The notes under the pieces were generated by a model. It was not told where the DNA came from. It worked only from the letters and a program-made list of their open reading frames with translations, and did no database searches. Below are positions 21,248-24,121 of a DNA stretch of 24,121 nucleotides, one piece after another. Location of the stretch: assembly GCA_016202645.1 (NCBI GenBank), contig JACQOF010000117.1:1-24121 (forward strand), read 5' to 3'. Source of the stretch: a bacterium. Its GTDB lineage: Bacteria; Lindowbacteria; 2-12-FULL-62-27. The translations under genes and the position numbers were made by a program. Within the stretch, counting starts at the first letter, position 1; each line of letters starts with the position of its first letter.

Positions 21248-22549
21248 ATGGCAACCACCACACTGGGCCGTCGCGTGGACGGCCGGGCGATCATGGCGCA
21301 GGCGGAAAAATACCGGGACGACATGGTCAAATTTCTTCGGGATCTGATTCGCATTCCTTCGGAAAGCGCCCAGGAGGAAAAAGTCGTCCGGCGCATCAAG
21401 GCTGAGATGGAGAAACTTGATTTCGACGAAATCGTCATCGACGGATTCGGCAACATCCGCGGGCGCGTCGGAAATGGCAGCCGGAAATTCGCCATCGACG
21501 CGCACATCGACACCGTCGGCGTCGGCGACCCCGACACCTGGAAGTGGGATCCCTTCGAGGGCAAGGTTGAAAACAATATTATCTATGGAAGGGGCGCCTG
21601 CGATCAGACCGGCGGCATGGTCAGCGCCGTCTACGCCGGCCGGATCCTCAAGGACCTCGGCATCGGCGGGGACTATTCCGTCTACATGGTCGGGTCGATC
21701 ATGGAGGAAGACTGCGACGGACTTCCGTGGCTCTACATCCTCCGCGAGGAAAACCCCGGCATCGAGTGCGTCATCATCACCGAGCCGACCGATCTCCGGA
21801 TTTACCGCGGGCACCGCGGCCGGATGGAAATCGAAGTCACGACCAAGGGCCTTTCCTGCCACGGCAGCGCGCCGGAACGCGGGGTCAACGCCGTCTACAA
21901 GATGGCGCCCGTCGTCAAGGAAGTCGAAGCCTTGAACAAACGTCTCCGGAAGGACGCTTTTCTCGGCAAGGGCACCGTCACCATCAGCGACATCCGCGCG
22001 ACGTCCCCGTCCCTCTGCGCCGTCGCCGACAGCTGTACGATTCATCTCGACCGGAGACTCACCGCCGGCGAGACCAAGGAGCTGGCCGTGTCCGAGGTCA
22101 AGGCCGCGGCCAAGCGCGCGGGCGTGCCGGACGCGCAGGTCCGGATTCTCGAATACAACCGGCCCACGTGGCGGAACAAAGTATATCCGATGGAGAAGTA
22201 CTATCCGACCTGGGTTTTCTCCGAGGACCACCCGCTGATCCAGTCAGCCGCGGAAGCCTACCGCCGGGTGTTCGGCAAAGCGCCGAACATCGGCAAATGG
22301 ACCTTCAGCACCAACGGCGTGGCCATCGCGGGCCTCTGCGGCGTGCCCTGTTTCGGTTTCGGCCCCGCCGAGGAAAGCACCGCCCACAGCCCCATGGACC
22401 AGTGCCCCATCGATCATCTCGTCAAGGCCGCCGCCTTCTACGCGCAGTTCGTCCCAACCTACGTCGAGACCACGCGCCGGGAGGACATCCGCATGGACGC
22501 GCCGCCGGCCAAACGCAAGGCCCGGAAATCGAAACGGAAATCCGGATGA
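21248..22549 (+). CDS. ygeY: YgeY-like M20-family metallohydrolase
   Basis: A 433-residue M20-type dinuclear zinc hydrolase, very similar in motif content to E. coli YgeY (annotated as a selenium-metabolism or peptidase-like hydrolase in the purine catabolic cluster). Visible are FLRDLIRIPSES, the zinc motif DAHIDTVG (His86, Asp88), GRGACDQTGGM with the bridging Asp, MEEDCDG with the catalytic Glu pair, the dimerization-domain motif SCHGSAPERG, and KWTFSTNGVAI...GFGPAEE..AHSP near the end. The chain finishes in a Lys/Arg-rich tail (AKRKARKSKRKSG), which E. coli YgeY lacks as I recall it. The ATG at 21248 follows AGGGAGGA; codons upstream are repeat sequence. The stop overlaps the next ATG. 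Confidence 0.93.
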   Translation: MATTTLGRRVDGRAIMAQAEKYRDDMVKFLRDLIRIPSESAQEEKVVRRIKAEMEKLDFDEIVIDGFGNIRGRVGNGSRKFAIDAHIDTVGVGDPDTWKWDPFEGKVENNIIYGRGACDQTGGMVSAVYAGRILKDLGIGGDYSVYMVGSIMEEDCDGLPWLYILREENPGIECVIITEPTDLRIYRGHRGRMEIEVTTKGLSCHGSAPERGVNAVYKMAPVVKEVEALNKRLRKDAFLGKGTVTISDIRATSPSLCAVADSCTIHLDRRLTAGETKELAVSEVKAAAKRAGVPDAQVRILEYNRPTWRNKVYPMEKYYPTWVFSEDHPLIQSAAEAYRRVFGKAPNIGKWTFSTNGVAIAGLCGVPCFGFGPAEESTAHSPMDQCPIDHLVKAAAFYAQFVPTYVETTRREDIRMDAPPAKRKARKSKRKSG

Positions 22550-23016
22550 GCGAAGCTCTCGAGGCGAAGGTCAAACTCGTCGGGCTGGACGCGGCCAAGC
22601 GCCCCGTTGTCATCCTCGACTGCGGCGAGAAGGCCCTTCCGATCTGGGTCGGGAACTTCGAGGCGATGTCCATCAGTTCCGTCCTTTCCGGCAGTCAGAC
22701 CCCACGGCCCATGACCCACGACACCACCATCAACATCATCCGGGCGTTTTCGTCCAAGCTCGAACGGGTCGTCGTCCACAAACTCGAAAACAACACCTTC
22801 TTCGCGCGCGCCTACATCAAGCGCCACGATGAGGAGACCCAGCACATCAAGATCGTCGAGATCGACTGCCGTCCGAGCGACGCCATCGCGCTCGCCCTCC
22901 GGATGAACGCCCCCATCTATGTCGGCCGCGCCGTCCTCGACGCCGCCGGCGTCAAGAACCTGAAGGTTGACGGAGCCGGCGGCGAGGAGGGCTCTGAGCA
23001 GGAAAGCGAGCAGTAA
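22546..23016 (+). CDS. Bifunctional nuclease (BFN/DUF151) domain protein
   Basis: A 156-residue protein with the BFN domain. Signatures are VVILDCGEKALPIWVG near the start, the central TTINIIRAFSSKLERVVVHKL, and IVEIDCRPSDAIALALRMNAPIYV with VLDAAG. Domain members are reported to have RNase/DNase activity. The role in this context is unknown. The C-terminus is an acidic tail (GGEEGSEQESEQ). It starts inside the ygeY stop (ATGA), implying translational coupling, and is followed six bases later by an HDOD gene. Confidence 0.9.
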   Translation: MSEALEAKVKLVGLDAAKRPVVILDCGEKALPIWVGNFEAMSISSVLSGSQTPRPMTHDTTINIIRAFSSKLERVVVHKLENNTFFARAYIKRHDEETQHIKIVEIDCRPSDAIALALRMNAPIYVGRAVLDAAGVKNLKVDGAGGEEGSEQESEQ

Positions 23017-23022
23017 AGACCG

Positions 23023-23919
23023 ATGCCGGGCCCGTTGGATGATTACTTTTCAAAACACGAGTATCTTCCCTATCAGCCCAGACTCCGCCGGCGTCTGCTG
23101 ACCGTCATCGAAGCCAGCGCCTCGCAGGACGTCCGACGCGCGGCGATTGAAGAAGTGGCCCACATCCAGCCGGTCTTCGCCTTCAATCTCTTCAAATTCG
23201 TCAACTCTCAAGCCTTCAACCTTCAGACCAAAATCATCCGGATCAAGCAGGCGGCGACCCTGCCCGCCTTGGAGGCCCTCGGAAAAATGATCGAAGCCAC
23301 GCCGGAGTACCCGCCCGAACTGGAGCGCCTCTTTTCGCTCGAACGATTCGAGGAGCACGGCCGCGTCACCGCGCTCGCCGTCCTCATCCTCTCCCAGCTT
23401 TCCAAACGCTTCGGGACCGTTCAGCGTGAATGCCTCTACACGGCCGCCATGCTTCACGACATCGGCCGGCTCTTTCTGGTTTCGTCCGATCCCGCCGGCT
23501 ACGCTCGCCTCCTCAATGAATCGGCGGCCCTCGACCCGGAAAAACGCGCGCCGGTCCTGGAGGCCGAAATGAAATATTTCGGCACCGACCATGCCACCCT
23601 CGGGGTCGCGGCGCTGGAACGGATCGGCATCGTCGACAAGGACATCTGCGCCGCCGTCCGGGAACACCATTCGGTCCCTCCGGCGGGCGGCCCGGTCCTC
23701 CTGGCCTACGCCGACCGCGTCGTCAAGCGCTTCGGCATGGGCCCATCGTTTGGCGGCGCCTCTTTCGACGACGCCGAGGACGCGCGGATCAAGATCGGCG
23801 TGGAGGAATCCCTCCACCTCACCATCGGCGAGGCCCTCATGCACATCCTCACGGACATCGACAACCTGAGGGCCGGCGGCATGATCAATTTCAAGAACTT
23901 GGCCGGCGACGTCGTGTAG
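23023..23919 (+). CDS. HDOD-domain protein with intact HD motif
   Basis: A 298-residue cytoplasmic protein of the HDOD/HD-hydrolase type, usually linked to signalling. The first part (about 15-100) is helical without recognisable motifs. The HD site follows as AAMLHDIGRLFL (His145, Asp146). Then come DHATLGVAALERIGI (His190) and AVREHHS (His215, His216), and LAYADRVVKRFG. The HD residues and downstream histidines look adequate for metal binding, unlike many degenerate HDOD proteins, so phosphohydrolase activity is possible. The start is ATG 23023, six bases after the previous stop; only a weak AAAGA precedes it. It ends in TAG, with a TGA three codons later. Confidence 0.8.
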   Translation: MPGPLDDYFSKHEYLPYQPRLRRRLLTVIEASASQDVRRAAIEEVAHIQPVFAFNLFKFVNSQAFNLQTKIIRIKQAATLPALEALGKMIEATPEYPPELERLFSLERFEEHGRVTALAVLILSQLSKRFGTVQRECLYTAAMLHDIGRLFLVSSDPAGYARLLNESAALDPEKRAPVLEAEMKYFGTDHATLGVAALERIGIVDKDICAAVREHHSVPPAGGPVLLAYADRVVKRFGMGPSFGGASFDDAEDARIKIGVEESLHLTIGEALMHILTDIDNLRAGGMINFKNLAGDVV

Positions 23920-23932
23920 CCTGTAGCCTGAG

Positions 23933-23966
23933 AGTATCGGAGTATCGGGGTGTCGGGGTGTCGGAG
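23933..23966. repeat. Tandem GTATCGGA repeat, single arm, copy 3
   Basis: Four direct units (GAGTATCGG, AGTATCGGGG, TGTCGGGG, TGTCGGA) with no inverted arm. The flank CCTGAGAGTATCGG resembles the left flank at 18341-18350. A MITE-like repeat starts 17 bases downstream, where the second arm would be expected. Confidence 0.75.
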
Positions 23967-23982
23967 ACATCGCGCCTCCAAT

Positions 23983-24084
23983 CGTCATTCCCGCGAAAGC
24001 GGGAATCCAGTCCGCTTTGCGATTGGGTCTGGATGCCCGACGGAGTTTACCCCGTGCTGGATTCCCGCTTTCGCGGGAATGACG
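23983..24084. repeat. Palindromic repeat, CGTCATTCCCGC family, composite copy 4
   Basis: Starts with the full left arm and centre (GTCCGCTTTGCGATTGGGTC), then GGATGCCCGACGGAGTTTAC instead of the right arm, then CCCGTGCTGGATTCCCGC and a complete right arm. It is about 30 bases longer than the other copies. It looks like a recombinant or nested element. Confidence 0.85.
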
Positions 24085-24121
24085 GACATGGGCAGGAATC
24101 ATCGGAATAGCGCCCTTGGTC

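Overview
The window is a GC-rich bacterial chromosome segment (GC judged by eye, not computed) with mostly housekeeping genes, dense short palindromic repeats and one AT-richer accessory stretch. An apolipoprotein N-acyltransferase (Lnt), three hopanoid/squalene genes and an Smr-dnaG-rpoD order point to a Gram-negative bacterium. The primary sigma factor looks most like those of the deltaproteobacterial/Nitrospirota-like lineages, but no phylum can be assigned from the sequence alone.

Layout. 146-1510: lnt, convergent with a minus-strand macromolecular-synthesis operon (5653 down to 1520): Smr-domain protein, dnaG, rpoD. dnaG carries one in-frame TAG just before the TOPRIM glutamate. 5788-6639: a PHP-type histidinol-phosphatase-like gene whose 3' end runs into a palindromic repeat. 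6704-10478: an accessory island with a secreted LAS-type metallopeptidase-like protein, a secreted protein with a FIMAH-like helical domain, a clan AA (retropepsin-like) aspartyl protease and a small coiled-coil protein. A diverged copy of the last codons of the PHP gene lies inside the island at 10094-10153. 10504-15954 (minus): a translationally coupled operon of a family B DNA polymerase followed by hpnC, hpnD and hpnE (farnesyl diphosphate to squalene). 16069-17337 (minus): a cyclase-family hydrolase and a MazG-like protein. 17388-22549 (plus): carbamate kinase, SsnA-like amidohydrolase, glyA and a YgeY-like hydrolase, resembling a reduced version of the E. coli yge/yqe/ssnA purine-catabolism cluster. 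22546-23919: a bifunctional-nuclease-domain protein and an HDOD protein, coupled to or close behind ygeY.

Two features recur. First, several first-in-unit genes have a -35/-10 pair whose -10 box ends 6-7 bases before the ATG, which predicts leaderless mRNAs, while downstream genes have ordinary ribosome binding sites or stop-start overlaps. Second, several families of short palindromic repeats lie between genes and also inside or at the ends of coding regions (PHP gene tail, FIMAH-like gene, hpnC start, ssnA middle, glyA tail) without breaking the frame. No gene-free stretch exceeds 300 bases, and I saw no rRNA, tRNA, CRISPR array or transposase gene.
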